From positions 124,001 to 188,000 of the forward strand of contig NZ_FQYU01000007.1 of NCBI RefSeq assembly GCF_900141855.1: a DNA stretch of 64,000 nt. The letters run 5' to 3'. A program made the translations under genes and the position numbers. This DNA comes from Pseudozobellia thermophila (lineage in GTDB: Bacteria; Bacteroidota; Bacteroidia; Flavobacteriales; Flavobacteriaceae). Below, one piece after another: positions 23,412 through 33,079 of the stretch. Each line of letters opens with the position of its first letter. The stretch's first letter is position 1. The notes beneath the pieces are model-generated. The model did not search any database. It had not been told where the DNA came from and was given only the letters and a program-made list of their open reading frames with translations.

Positions 23412-25937
23412 CTAAACCGCAATCACCTCTTGGGGGTCAGTGGTGATCTCGATACCCTTTATTTCCTTTTTGGTGCCGCCTTCGCCTATAACCAAGGTAT
23501 ATTTACCCTGTTCATAAACTTTTGGGATATAGGTGTTGCCCTTTACCCGCATAGCATGCACCAATTCTTGGGTATCTTCATTAACCACCTTCACCACTTG
23601 ATCGGGCGTAGCCATTACCAGTTTGGGAAGGTAACCAATGGGTCTTCTTCCGTCATTATCGGATTGCCGTATCGTCAATGGCCACCCGGGATAGGTATTC
23701 GCCTCCGAATCCGTATTTAAATCGGCCAAAAAACGAATTGCTTCGATTTTAATGGTACGTTCCAATGTGTCAAAAGTGATGATCCCATAACCCGACGCCT
23801 TTTTTTGCGCTCTTTTGTAGCGATTTGTCTCGCCATCAAAATCATCGGTTGGGTTTCCGACCGCATAAATATAGTTATCATTACCGAAACCATCGCGGTA
23901 GCAGCCCGTGTTCGGCAAACCGTGTTCGGGGCGATCTGTAAAAGGAAGGTTTACCGAATCGGGTTGTCCCCATCTGGGGTACCCTGTGGAGATGGCCGGT
24001 GTACAGAAAGTCCACCCGCCATCCCGGGGCTCGTCCACACTATATTGGACGATAAAGGGCAAATGTTGATCGCCATTTATATGGAAGGCACAGGCCTTTC
24101 TAATGGTCTCAATTACTTTGTCCCTTTTTGATTTCGGCCATCCGCCCGAATCGAGGTCGCCGAACAAAAACTGTTTTTCCGGTCCGTGGTGAGTTCCCAC
24201 ATTGGAGAACAGGGTTTGGCTAAGCAGAACCTTCATGTTCGCCCCTTTCCAATCGGCCACCCAATCGGTTAAAAAATCGAGCTGGCGTTGTCCGAGAAAA
24301 GAAAGATCGTCAGCGTCCAATTCACCCGGTTTTGCCGGTTCGGTTAAATGGTCTATTCTTCCCTCTCCCTCCCTGACCATCTCCGGGCCTGATTTAAACA
24401 GTCGGTCACTGACAATGGCAAAACTCACCTTACCATAGACCAAATGGGTGTACCATGTACTAATATCCGATTTCATCGGTGTAGGGTCATAGGCTGCCGG
24501 CATATGGCCGCATTGGGTCTTGTTCACTACATTGACAAAATTGGGCGTTTGCACGAGGCCACCGTGGGCGTCCCGCACCTTTTTCCACTCTTCGAACGAA
24601 ATGCCTTCCCCTCCTTCGCCCCAAAGGTTTCCTTGATAGACATCGTGATCGTCCGGGGTACAGATGGTCGGTCGATTCCTAAGCATTTCGCCGAAGGCCC
24701 AACCGAACATATACCACTTGCCCAAATAATTCAATATGGCCTTGTCTTCGGGTTCTCTTTTGATGGGATAGCCCCCGTTACCTTCGTACAATTGATCCCC
24801 TGAAAAGTAAAGTATATCGGGGTTCGACTTGCCGAGGTTTTCCACAAGTGGACGGTACGGAAAGCCCATGGCGTGCTGACACGTTAGTCCACCAAAGATC
24901 AATGCGCGACCTAAGGGTTCTTGGCGTACGACCCCTTCATAACTATGCCATTTTTTATCCAAACTATAACGCAAGCGGTATTGGACATCTTCGGACGCAT
25001 CCCAGTCATCAACGGTGAAAGTCGATGTAAATGAAACCGGGTCTATTTGACCTTTTGCCGCCTTTATCCATTTTCCATTCCTTAAGAACTGAAGTTCTAC
25101 CTGTTGCGAATCCTTGGTGCCGACAGGAGGCAGTTGCGCCGTGAGCTTCAACTGCCCTCGTGAGAGTGTATACATGGCCCATAAGATAGGTCCAAAAGCG
25201 TTTTCCGGTCTGTATTGAACCTTTGTCCCCGACAATTGAATGTCGGCCCACCAAAAGGCACTCCCCTTTTTTTGTTTTCCCTTGTTTTCGAGGGCGACCA
25301 ATCCGACCAAGTCTCCACTTACCGTATGTTCGAGAATGGCTTTTTTTCCGATTGAATCCCTAGCTTCGATAGTTAACCGGGTTCCGTTTCCCGTATTCCG
25401 CCCTTTCATTTGCAAGTAAAAGTTGTCGAAATCAAATCCGATCGGAAGGGTTTCTTTTCTATCATCAATATATAAATCCCCCTCGAGATTGACCCCGATT
25501 GAAATCCCTTTCCCAAAGTAGCAAGCAGCCTTGACGCTTGTGGGATCGGTATGGTCTCTTATTCCAAGGGCGAAACCAACGCCTCCCGTATGTCCTTTGT
25601 TCTCTAGTAGCCCCAAGTTTGCTGCCATTGTAAAATCGCCTTGACCTTCACCAAGAACATAGGTCAATATATGAAGTCGCGATTGTTTTTCGACTCCCGA
25701 GAATTCAAGACGGCGGTTCTTAATTGCCCAGTCTTCCATAGGTACGGCCCAAAACGAACTACCTATCCAAACCCTTTCGTTCAACTTGCCAAAGTCGGTT
25801 TTAAACTGCTCGGCCTGTAAAGGTGGGATATGAGTCCGTTCCCTAGGGTTACTTGCCAAAATAGGATTTAAAGGACTTGCCAATACGGGTACGGCAAGTC
25901 CTAGGTTCTGCATAAATTTTCTTCTCTTTATCTTCAT
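23412..25937 (-). CDS. PhoD-like alkaline phosphatase D family protein, Tat-exported
   Basis: An 841-residue exported metallophosphoesterase. The N-terminus KRRKFMQNLGLAVPVLAS looks like a Tat signal, so the protein would fold and load metal in the cytoplasm. An N-terminal beta-rich region of unclear identity (about 45-345) precedes the PhoD-like core: IFGGLTCQH, LYFSGDQLYEG, TPDDHDVYQGNLWGEGG and the His-containing INGDQHLPF. PhoD enzymes are phosphodiesterase/monoesterases with Ca/Fe centres. In this locus the protein sits between SusD (3 bp gap) and a sulfatase, so a phosphorylated or phosphodiester-linked substrate is plausible. This pairing is not a standard polysaccharide-lyase or glycosidase arrangement. 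Confidence 0.85.
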   Translation of the reverse strand: MKIKRRKFMQNLGLAVPVLASPLNPILASNPRERTHIPPLQAEQFKTDFGKLNERVWIGSSFWAVPMEDWAIKNRRLEFSGVEKQSRLHILTYVLGEGQGDFTMAANLGLLENKGHTGGVGFALGIRDHTDPTSVKAACYFGKGISIGVNLEGDLYIDDRKETLPIGFDFDNFYLQMKGRNTGNGTRLTIEARDSIGKKAILEHTVSGDLVGLVALENKGKQKKGSAFWWADIQLSGTKVQYRPENAFGPILWAMYTLSRGQLKLTAQLPPVGTKDSQQVELQFLRNGKWIKAAKGQIDPVSFTSTFTVDDWDASEDVQYRLRYSLDKKWHSYEGVVRQEPLGRALIFGGLTCQHAMGFPYRPLVENLGKSNPDILYFSGDQLYEGNGGYPIKREPEDKAILNYLGKWYMFGWAFGEMLRNRPTICTPDDHDVYQGNLWGEGGEGISFEEWKKVRDAHGGLVQTPNFVNVVNKTQCGHMPAAYDPTPMKSDISTWYTHLVYGKVSFAIVSDRLFKSGPEMVREGEGRIDHLTEPAKPGELDADDLSFLGQRQLDFLTDWVADWKGANMKVLLSQTLFSNVGTHHGPEKQFLFGDLDSGGWPKSKRDKVIETIRKACAFHINGDQHLPFIVQYSVDEPRDGGWTFCTPAISTGYPRWGQPDSVNLPFTDRPEHGLPNTGCYRDGFGNDNYIYAVGNPTDDFDGETNRYKRAQKKASGYGIITFDTLERTIKIEAIRFLADLNTDSEANTYPGWPLTIRQSDNDGRRPIGYLPKLVMATPDQVVKVVNEDTQELVHAMRVKGNTYIPKVYEQGKYTLVIGEGGTKKEIKGIEITTDPQEVIAV

Positions 25938-25940
25938 CTT

Positions 25941-27611
25941 CTAATTTCCCAGTTTAGGATTGACATTTACTTCTGATTCAGGAACGGGCCATACGTCATC
26001 TATACCTTCCCTAAAGTTCTTGGAGGTCACATACCAACGGTACTGGGGATCTATTTTTTTTGATGTAGTAGCATAAAGTTCAGAATCGGGGAAGGGTGCT
26101 CCCCAAAAATCACCCACCAATACCTCATCGCCTATACCCCATCTAAAGATATCCCAGAGCCGCTGGCCCTCAAGTGCCAGTTCTATCCTGCGCTCGTTTC
26201 TTAAAATCGGACGAAGCGTTTCCGGGTCGGTTTCCGTTATAGGGGGAAGTCCGACGGATGCCCTGCCCCTGACCGCATTGATCGTTTCGTCCAACAGGGC
26301 TTGTGTTATCGGTTTGCCCGCTTCCAACTCGGCTTCCAAATAGCTTAATAGAACCTCGGCATATCGAATAATGGGAATATTGCCACCGTAATCGGTACGT
26401 AGGTTGCCATTGAAAGACTCATCAAAAAACTTTCGAAGACCATAGCCGGTACGTGTGGCCTGTTTGGAATAGGTCAGTTGGTCGACCGATTCGCTGTGAT
26501 CGGGATGGCAATCGTAAATGCGGCCGCTGAACTCCGCCCCGTCCCAAATAAGGTTATATCGGAACCGGGGATCCCTGTTGGCCCCCATATCATTATAGTC
26601 AAATCGTGGGTCGTCGTACGACAGAGGTGTTCCATCGTCAAAGCCGTAGGCATCGGCCAAACTGCCCAAAGGATTTACAATGTGCCAGCCCGAGGCTACC
26701 GCCGGATAAGCGTGTTGTGGCAATGCATTGCCCGCTTGCCCCCCAAAATACTGGCTACTGAAAATATTCTCGGCACTATTCTCATTGGCCGGGGTAAATA
26801 ATGTGGCATATTCCGGGTCGATGATGTTCTCTCCCATATCAATGATCTGTCTGTAGACCTGCGAGGCATCGTCAAATCTTTCTTCACCGAGATAAAGTCG
26901 TCCTAAAAATGCCAGTGCGGCCTGCTTACTGGCCCTTCCCGCCTCCGCCCCGGACAGTTCCCCGAATGAGGGAAGGTCTTGAACAGCCGCCAAAAGTTCA
27001 CTTTCAACAAAAGCGACGAGTTCGGCCTTTGAGGCCTTGTCAACATTATTGGCCTCATCGGGGCTTAGGGTAGATGTAACCAAAGGGGCGCTCCCCCAGA
27101 ATTGGGACAGGTAGAAGTACTGTGTGGCCCTTAAAAAGACCACTTCGGCCCGCATTCGATCTATTTTTGCCTGGTCAATGGGAACATTATCGACGTTCTC
27201 AAGAAAATCGTTACAAATTGCAATTCGCTGGTAAGACCCTTCCCAATACCCTTTGATAACATTGTTGTTCGGAAGCAGGGTCCCGTTGGTCAATCTATTT
27301 TGGGTCGAGTTGTCCCCCCTTCGGTCGTAGGCATTATCGGTGGCAAATTCCATAAAGACAATCCCACAATACGTCCACCAATCGGAAGGTACCACTTGGG
27401 TACCATATTCGATGGCTCCTCGGTATGCCCCAGTAAGGGCGATATTGGCATTGGACTCGGATGTCCAAAAATTATCCTTGGCAAAGGCATTGCTCGGAAA
27501 TTGCTCGAGTTCCTTATCGCAGGCAACGGTCAAAGCCAAGGTGCCCAGCACCAGGAATACATTTCTATAAAAATTCAATTTAAATAGGTATTTGTTATAT
27601 AGAGAATCCAT
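25941..27611 (-). CDS. SusD/RagB outer-membrane nutrient-binding lipoprotein
   Basis: A 556-residue surface lipoprotein that caps its SusC partner and captures substrate. The lipobox is ALTVAC at about 26-31, after a longer than usual N-terminal segment. SusD landmarks are the early FWTSESNANIALTGAYRG, the helical RMRAEVVFLRATQYFYLSQFWG core (about 150-170) and the C-terminal ERRIELALEGQRLWDIFRWG. It follows the SusC gene by 4 bp and precedes the PhoD-like gene by 3 bp. Substrate is unknown; binding residues cannot be read without structure. Confidence 0.93.
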   Translation of the reverse strand: MDSLYNKYLFKLNFYRNVFLVLGTLALTVACDKELEQFPSNAFAKDNFWTSESNANIALTGAYRGAIEYGTQVVPSDWWTYCGIVFMEFATDNAYDRRGDNSTQNRLTNGTLLPNNNVIKGYWEGSYQRIAICNDFLENVDNVPIDQAKIDRMRAEVVFLRATQYFYLSQFWGSAPLVTSTLSPDEANNVDKASKAELVAFVESELLAAVQDLPSFGELSGAEAGRASKQAALAFLGRLYLGEERFDDASQVYRQIIDMGENIIDPEYATLFTPANENSAENIFSSQYFGGQAGNALPQHAYPAVASGWHIVNPLGSLADAYGFDDGTPLSYDDPRFDYNDMGANRDPRFRYNLIWDGAEFSGRIYDCHPDHSESVDQLTYSKQATRTGYGLRKFFDESFNGNLRTDYGGNIPIIRYAEVLLSYLEAELEAGKPITQALLDETINAVRGRASVGLPPITETDPETLRPILRNERRIELALEGQRLWDIFRWGIGDEVLVGDFWGAPFPDSELYATTSKKIDPQYRWYVTSKNFREGIDDVWPVPESEVNVNPKLGN

Positions 27612-27615
27612 AATC

Positions 27616-30600
27616 TTAAAATTTTAAGTTTACACCAAAGGTATAGGTAGCCAAAATGGGGTAGTAAGACCCGCCCGAATTGATTTCGGGATCCCATCCT
27701 GTTCGATAGGAATTAAAGGAATGAAGGTTCTCCGCCCCTACATAAAACCTCAGGTGGTCGACACCGATCACATCGGCGGTCTTATCGGGTATTTTATACC
27801 CCAATTGCACATTCTTTACCCGAAGATACCCTGAGTCGATCACCCAAAAATCGGATACCGTGGTATTGGCAGTTCCACTATTGGTTATGACCTCCAGCCT
27901 CGGATAGTCGGGATAACGGACCGGGTTTTCGGGGTCAAACCTTCCTTCCATCTGCCATCTTTGAATATTGCCCAAGTTGAAAAAGGCATATCCCGCATAG
28001 CCGGTCAAATTGCCCTTTACACCGCCAACACCCTGTAAAAACAAGGAGAAATCAAAGTTTTTGTAATTCAGATTAATGTTGGCCCCATAGGTATATTTGG
28101 GAATTCTGCTCCCCAAATAAGTACGGTCGTACGTGGGGTCTACCTGACCATCGGGCACACCATCGGGGCCACTAATGTCCCTATACCTCAAATCTCCCGC
28201 TTGGGCCGTTGGATTTACGGCGGACATATCGGGCCAATCCCCCACCTCGGCATCGTTTAAAAAGACCCCATCGGTCTTATAGCCGTAGTACATTTGCATC
28301 GGATATCCAATGAAGAGATCAGATCCATTGCCCACGAAACCGTTTGGTTGCTCCACATTCCCTAGACCAAGGGTGACGACCTCGTTCTCGATAATGGAGA
28401 AATTACCATTTATGGAATAACCAAAATCGCCTTTGGTGTTACGATGCCCCATATCAAACTCCCAACCGGTATTCTTAACCGCCCCAGTGTTGGTTTCGCT
28501 TATCCCCACACCCAAAACGGTGGAAACGCTCGAAGAGGGCTTGAACAGTACATCGGTGGTATTTCGGTGGAAGTAGGTGGCGTTAAAGGTCAACTTTCCA
28601 TCAAAAAAGCCGGATTCGAACCCAACGTCGGTAGTCTCGGTAGATTCCCATTTTATGTTCTCATCGGTATAAGTGGCATAGGCCGCTCCTGTTGACAGGC
28701 CTCCTCCCAAGGAATAGTCCCGGCCCGATGCCAATACCGTTTGATAAGGATAATTGCCAATGTTCTGATTTCCTAAGATACCCCATGAGGCCTTAAGCTT
28801 TAAATTGGAAATCCACGGAATATCCTGCATAAAGGATTCCTGCGAAACCCTCCATCCCAATGCAGCAGCGGGAAAGACCGCATATTTGTTGCTTTCGGGG
28901 AATCTTGACGAACCGTCATAGCGCAATGTGGCCTCAAACAAATACTTCTGGTCAAAGCTGTACTTAAGACGTGAGAAGAAGGATTGAAGCGCCCACTCGG
29001 CATCATACCCTCCCGATTGCTGATTTTCGGCGCTACCCAGGTCCAATACGGTATAATCGTTACTGGGAAAATCTTGCCTGTAACCGTTAAAGAACGAAAG
29101 CTCCTCATTTTCAAAAGAATAACCCACCAAAAGACTAAAATCATGACTGCCGAACTCCTTTGAATACTCCCCGGTAAACTGAAGGGTCTTAAAAATCTCC
29201 TTATTGCTAAATTGATCTAGTTGCGATTGGGCCAACAAGACATCTTCGTTGAGTCGTTGGGATGCCAGATATGAGCGTTGTTCGAAAAGCGAAAAATTAT
29301 AGCCCCCGATTGCCGAGAAGACCAAATTGTCATTAGGCCTATAATCAAGTTTCATGTTGACCCCTGCCTTGGTTCGGGGGTTGACCAAATAGGATTCGGA
29401 TGCCAACCACGAAGTGGGCGTACCCCCGCTTTCGGGTCCGATCCCATAATCGCCATTGGAGGCCTGGCCTAAATAGACTGCGGGATATCTAACCGCGTTT
29501 TGTATGAGTTGTTCCTGAAAGCTATTGGCCGCGCTCCCCTTGTTGGCCGTAGCCTGAGGCTCGTTGCGCTCTTCTATGGCCCCGAACATCCGGGTACTGA
29601 GTTCAAACTTATCGCCCAATTTGTTCTGCAGGTTCATCCGAACATTATATCTGCTAAAACTATTTTTGGGAACGATACCGTCTTGCTCCAAAATTCCGGC
29701 GGAAACATAGTACTTGTTTCGCTCATCCCCTCCATTAAGCGTTAAGGTATGTGAGGTCTGTACCCCTTGTTTGGAAAAAAGGTCTTCCAAAAATCTAGTG
29801 TTCGGATAATTATCGGGGTCGTCCTGGGCCCTATATTTGGCAATATCCTCAGCGGAAAAACTATTGCTTCCCGATGCGATATTGTACATTTCGGCATATT
29901 CCCAGGAATCGACGAATTCCGGAAGCTCCGTAGCCCGGTTAAATCCGACATAACTGTTGTAACTAACGGAAAACTTGCCTTCATTTCCGTTTTTTGTGGT
30001 GATCAAGATAACGCCATTTGCCGACCGGGCCCCATATATGGCTGCGGAAGAAGCGTCCTTTAGTACCGATATGGATTGGATATCATCTGGATTGATATCG
30101 TTCATAGTACCTGCAATTCCATCGATCAATACAAGTGCATCGGGCGTGGCCCCAAAGGAACCTACCCCACGTACACTTATATTCCCACTGCTCTCACCCG
30201 GTCTTCCCGACCTTTGAATTACGGTAACCCCAGGCATTTGGCCCGTAATGGCCTGGGACACTTGGGTAACGGGCCTATTTTCGATGTCGTCGCTTGATAC
30301 CTGGGAAACCGACCCGATAACATTGACCTTCTTCTGGGTACCGAAGCCTACGACCACAACTTCTTCAAGGCCGGAGGCACTTTCCTCCAATTGAACATTA
30401 ATCGTCGTTTCCCCATTGAGCTGTACTTCTTTTGTAGCAAAGCCGATATATGAGATTACCAAGACGGCATCGTCCGAAGTCGGTTCCAAACTAAAGTTCC
30501 CGTCAAAATCGGTGGTTACCCCATTGGTCGTACCTTTTTCGATCACATTGGCCCCGGCCAATGGCAGACCGGATCGATCGGTAACCGTACCCGACACCAT

Positions 30601-31011
30601 TTGTTGTTCTTCCCGAACAATGCTAGGCCCAACGGTTTGAATAGTTCCATTCCCATGTTTTGGTTTTAGAACAATTTGGTTCTTTATCAAAGTATAGGTT
30701 ACCTCGCCGTTAAAGAGAAGGGGCAAGACTTCCTTGATCGGGCGGCTGTCTATATTTAGGGAAACCCGTTTGGAAACATCCAATTTTCCAATCTTATAAA
30801 AGAAACGAAATCGACTTTGGTCTTCAATTTTTTTTAAAACACTTTCGATTGTTTCGTTATCGGCGGTCAGGGAAACCTTCTTGTTCTGCGAGTAGGAATT
30901 CGCATGAAGGTTGAATAGCGCAAACGCGAACAATAAGAGAGAAATTTTCACTGTACGGTTCTTATTGAGTATGTTTTTCACCAAAATGAAAAACAATGTT
31001 TTTTTTTCCAT
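27616..31011 (-). CDS. SusC/RagA TonB-dependent transporter with N-terminal STN signalling domain
   Basis: A 1131-residue outer-membrane importer. After a signal sequence (about 1-42, ending NSYSQ) comes a secretin/TonB N-terminal (STN) domain (about 45-120, SLTADNETIESVLKKIEDQS), a carboxypeptidase-regulatory-like domain (SGTVTDRSGLPLAGANVIEKG, landmark at about 140-160), a TonB box in EEVVVVGFGTQK, the plug, and the barrel ending in aromatic LKF. The STN domain is the part of FecA-type transducers that talks to a FecR anti-sigma factor, and fecR and an ECF sigma gene are directly upstream. ATG at 31011 is chosen over a GTG 45 bp upstream. Confidence 0.93.
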   Translation of the reverse strand: MEKKTLFFILVKNILNKNRTVKISLLLFAFALFNLHANSYSQNKKVSLTADNETIESVLKKIEDQSRFRFFYKIGKLDVSKRVSLNIDSRPIKEVLPLLFNGEVTYTLIKNQIVLKPKHGNGTIQTVGPSIVREEQQMVSGTVTDRSGLPLAGANVIEKGTTNGVTTDFDGNFSLEPTSDDAVLVISYIGFATKEVQLNGETTINVQLEESASGLEEVVVVGFGTQKKVNVIGSVSQVSSDDIENRPVTQVSQAITGQMPGVTVIQRSGRPGESSGNISVRGVGSFGATPDALVLIDGIAGTMNDINPDDIQSISVLKDASSAAIYGARSANGVILITTKNGNEGKFSVSYNSYVGFNRATELPEFVDSWEYAEMYNIASGSNSFSAEDIAKYRAQDDPDNYPNTRFLEDLFSKQGVQTSHTLTLNGGDERNKYYVSAGILEQDGIVPKNSFSRYNVRMNLQNKLGDKFELSTRMFGAIEERNEPQATANKGSAANSFQEQLIQNAVRYPAVYLGQASNGDYGIGPESGGTPTSWLASESYLVNPRTKAGVNMKLDYRPNDNLVFSAIGGYNFSLFEQRSYLASQRLNEDVLLAQSQLDQFSNKEIFKTLQFTGEYSKEFGSHDFSLLVGYSFENEELSFFNGYRQDFPSNDYTVLDLGSAENQQSGGYDAEWALQSFFSRLKYSFDQKYLFEATLRYDGSSRFPESNKYAVFPAAALGWRVSQESFMQDIPWISNLKLKASWGILGNQNIGNYPYQTVLASGRDYSLGGGLSTGAAYATYTDENIKWESTETTDVGFESGFFDGKLTFNATYFHRNTTDVLFKPSSSVSTVLGVGISETNTGAVKNTGWEFDMGHRNTKGDFGYSINGNFSIIENEVVTLGLGNVEQPNGFVGNGSDLFIGYPMQMYYGYKTDGVFLNDAEVGDWPDMSAVNPTAQAGDLRYRDISGPDGVPDGQVDPTYDRTYLGSRIPKYTYGANINLNYKNFDFSLFLQGVGGVKGNLTGYAGYAFFNLGNIQRWQMEGRFDPENPVRYPDYPRLEVITNSGTANTTVSDFWVIDSGYLRVKNVQLGYKIPDKTADVIGVDHLRFYVGAENLHSFNSYRTGWDPEINSGGSYYPILATYTFGVNLKF

Positions 31012-31064
31012 ATTTTTAAAGGATTTTGATTGGTTTTTAACTGAAATTGAAATCACTTTATTAG

Positions 31065-31086
31065 GGGGAACGTGGCCGCGTTCCCC
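31065..31086. promoter_or_regulatory. GC-rich hairpin in the fecR-susC gap
   Basis: GGGGAACG and CGTTCCCC form a perfect 8-bp stem around a 6-base loop, 54 bp before the susC ATG. A T-rich tract follows it only on the plus strand, where no gene ends. On the coding (minus) strand it has no U-run, so it may limit read-through from fecR, stabilise the susC mRNA, or mark the leader. Confidence 0.5.
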
Positions 31087-31117
31087 TTTCTTTTCATTAC
31101 CCTATATCATATCATCT

Positions 31118-32224
31118 TCACGGTTTTTTAATTAGTATTTTATTGGTGCTTATTTCGTATTCGAACCCAGCGCTTTCCTTAAAGGTATTTAACAGGTCTT
31201 CTATGGTTTCGTTCCCGAAGGTGCCCCTGAACCTAATGCTATCAAGTTCCTTGTACGTATTTTCGACCGTTACATTATACCGTCGCTCTATTTTCTTCAC
31301 AATTGTGCTGAACGGCTCGTTTTTAAAGGTCAGGCTACCGCTACGCCAGTCCATATAATCCTTGACGTCAACTTGGGAAACCTTTACGGCTTCACCTTCC
31401 AATGCCGCTTTCTGCCCCGGCTTTAAGATTATTGGTCGGTCCCCGCCGTCCATCAGGCTTAGGGCAACACTACCTTCGGCGAGTACGGTGTAGGCCGTCT
31501 CATTTTGATAAGAGCTCACATTAAAATGGGTTCCCAACACCTGTACTTCCATTTTATCGGCCACCACCGTAAAGCGGTGTTCGTCATCCTTGAAAACCTC
31601 AAAATAAGCCTCTCCTTCAAGAAAAACCTTTCGCTCTTCGCTTGGGGAAAAACTAACGGGGTATTTCAGCGAGGAGCCTGCGTTTAAATGCACCAGGGTT
31701 CCGTCTGAAAGAACGACTTGGAAGGTTTTGCCTTTTGGAATGATTATTTCATTGTAGACCAACTCGTCAAGCTCCCGTTGGTGATACACCAATTGGTTAT
31801 CGTTTTGTGAGGCCAAGAGGTTGCCATTGGCGTCCGTTATGGTTTCCTTGCCTCCCAGAAGTATCTGTTTGGTAGCGTTATCGCCCGTTTTAATGACTAT
31901 GGCATCATCATCCATGATCAAATCGGTTCGTTCCGCTTGACCTAGATAATCGAACAACAGGACCAAGCCGAGAACACCGATAAAGATGGCTGCATACTTA
32001 AAAAAACCGTATAGGTTGAAACCCTTGGACTTCGAAGAAGCTATTCGGGACTCGATTTTAAGCCAAACATCTTTTTTAAGTCCTTCTCCATTTTTAAACT
32101 CGGAGAGAAAAACCTCCTTATCCTGATAAGATTCCAAAAATCGATCCAACAACGCTATCTCCTCGGGAGTACATTCATTCTTAAGGTACCTCTTAAATAA
32201 TTTTTTTGCGGCTTTAGCGTTCAT
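31118..32224 (-). CDS. FecR family anti-sigma factor
   Basis: A 368-residue inner-membrane signal protein. The cytoplasmic N-terminal helix bundle (about 1-80, KLFKRYLKNECTPEEIALLD) should hold the sigma factor. One transmembrane helix follows (about 86-105). The periplasmic FecR domain (about 160-270, LSDGTLVHLNAGSSLKYP and FLEGEAYFEVFKD) leads to a C-terminal DUF4974/STN-like module (LTFKNEPFSTIVKKIERRY). It links the STN domain of the SusC transporter to the ECF sigma gene 181 bp upstream. ATG at 32224 is chosen since an upstream extension would add an unrelated hydrophobic, low-complexity leader spanning T10 and A9 tracts. Confidence 0.93.
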   Translation of the reverse strand: MNAKAAKKLFKRYLKNECTPEEIALLDRFLESYQDKEVFLSEFKNGEGLKKDVWLKIESRIASSKSKGFNLYGFFKYAAIFIGVLGLVLLFDYLGQAERTDLIMDDDAIVIKTGDNATKQILLGGKETITDANGNLLASQNDNQLVYHQRELDELVYNEIIIPKGKTFQVVLSDGTLVHLNAGSSLKYPVSFSPSEERKVFLEGEAYFEVFKDDEHRFTVVADKMEVQVLGTHFNVSSYQNETAYTVLAEGSVALSLMDGGDRPIILKPGQKAALEGEAVKVSQVDVKDYMDWRSGSLTFKNEPFSTIVKKIERRYNVTVENTYKELDSIRFRGTFGNETIEDLLNTFKESAGFEYEISTNKILIKKP

Positions 32225-32405
32225 TATCGTCTGAATAAAAAAATGACATTCACAACTAAGTACCCAAAATATTAAGATGGTACACGCCAAAAAAGTTTTT
32301 TTTTTCAAATTGATAAAAAAAAAGAATATAATCCATGAGTTACAACAACCCATCCGCTTCGGTTCGGAGATACTTTAAATTAGGATTCAAGCCATCCCAC
32401 AAGGA

Positions 32406-32975
32406 CTAAAACAGAAGTAGTAGCAGTGCCGTTATCGCCTCCTCATGATGAAGGTTATTGCGTAGAAAGGCCAGTGCCTTGGAAATTTGATTCTTTACAG
32501 CTTGTACCGATATTTCAAGTTCTTCGGCAATTTCCTTATTCGATTTATGATGATACCTGCTCAGCACAAAAATATGACGGCACCTTTTAGGCAGTTTGAC
32601 AACGGTATCCCTGATCATTTGATCAAGCTCGGAGTATTCCAATTTTTGGATAACATTCATCGAAACATCGACTATGTTCAGGCGCGTTAGGTCTTCCCTT
32701 GAGAACTTATTGTTTCTGAAGTAATTGAAGATTTGATATTTAACCGCTTGAAACAGATAAGGTTTAAGTGAGGTAATTTTGGCTTCCCTCCTTTTTGTCC
32801 ATAAGGATACGAAGATATCTTGAACTATATCTTCACACACGATCCGGTCGTTCAGCACCTTCATGGCATAGAGGAACAAGGACTCAAAGTACTTGTCATA
32901 GATGGCCCTAAAGGACGCCTCCTTACCCTCATATAGCCCGCAAAGCAGTTGAATATCGTCTTGAGTTGTCTTCAT
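32406..32975 (-). CDS. ECF RNA polymerase sigma-70 factor (FecI-like, Bacteroidota type)
   Basis: A 189-residue sigma factor. Region 2 lies at about 15-80 (LFLYAMKVLNDRIVCEDIVQDIFVSLW, landmark) and region 4 at about 125-175 (LPKRCRHIFVLSRYHHKSNKEIAEELEISVQAVKNQ is spread over this span), with the helix-turn-helix IAEELEISVQAVKNQISKAL. It would direct transcription of the adjacent SusC/SusD operon once FecR releases or activates it. The gene is first in the locus on the minus strand. No clear TAnnTTTG element precedes it, which is consistent with autoregulation by an ECF-type promoter. Confidence 0.92.
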   Translation of the reverse strand: MKTTQDDIQLLCGLYEGKEASFRAIYDKYFESLFLYAMKVLNDRIVCEDIVQDIFVSLWTKRREAKITSLKPYLFQAVKYQIFNYFRNNKFSREDLTRLNIVDVSMNVIQKLEYSELDQMIRDTVVKLPKRCRHIFVLSRYHHKSNKEIAEELEISVQAVKNQISKALAFLRNNLHHEEAITALLLLLF

Positions 32976-33079
32976 CCCCTTATTGATCCAAGTGATAAAT
33001 CTATAAAAAATAGACTTGAAATCAACTCTTTTTCAAAAAGAAGACTACAACAATTGTTTTTTTATGAATAACGGATAAC

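Noticed and set aside
31143-31687. Plus-strand frames inside fecR
   Set aside because: Antisense shadows of FecR; no motifs.
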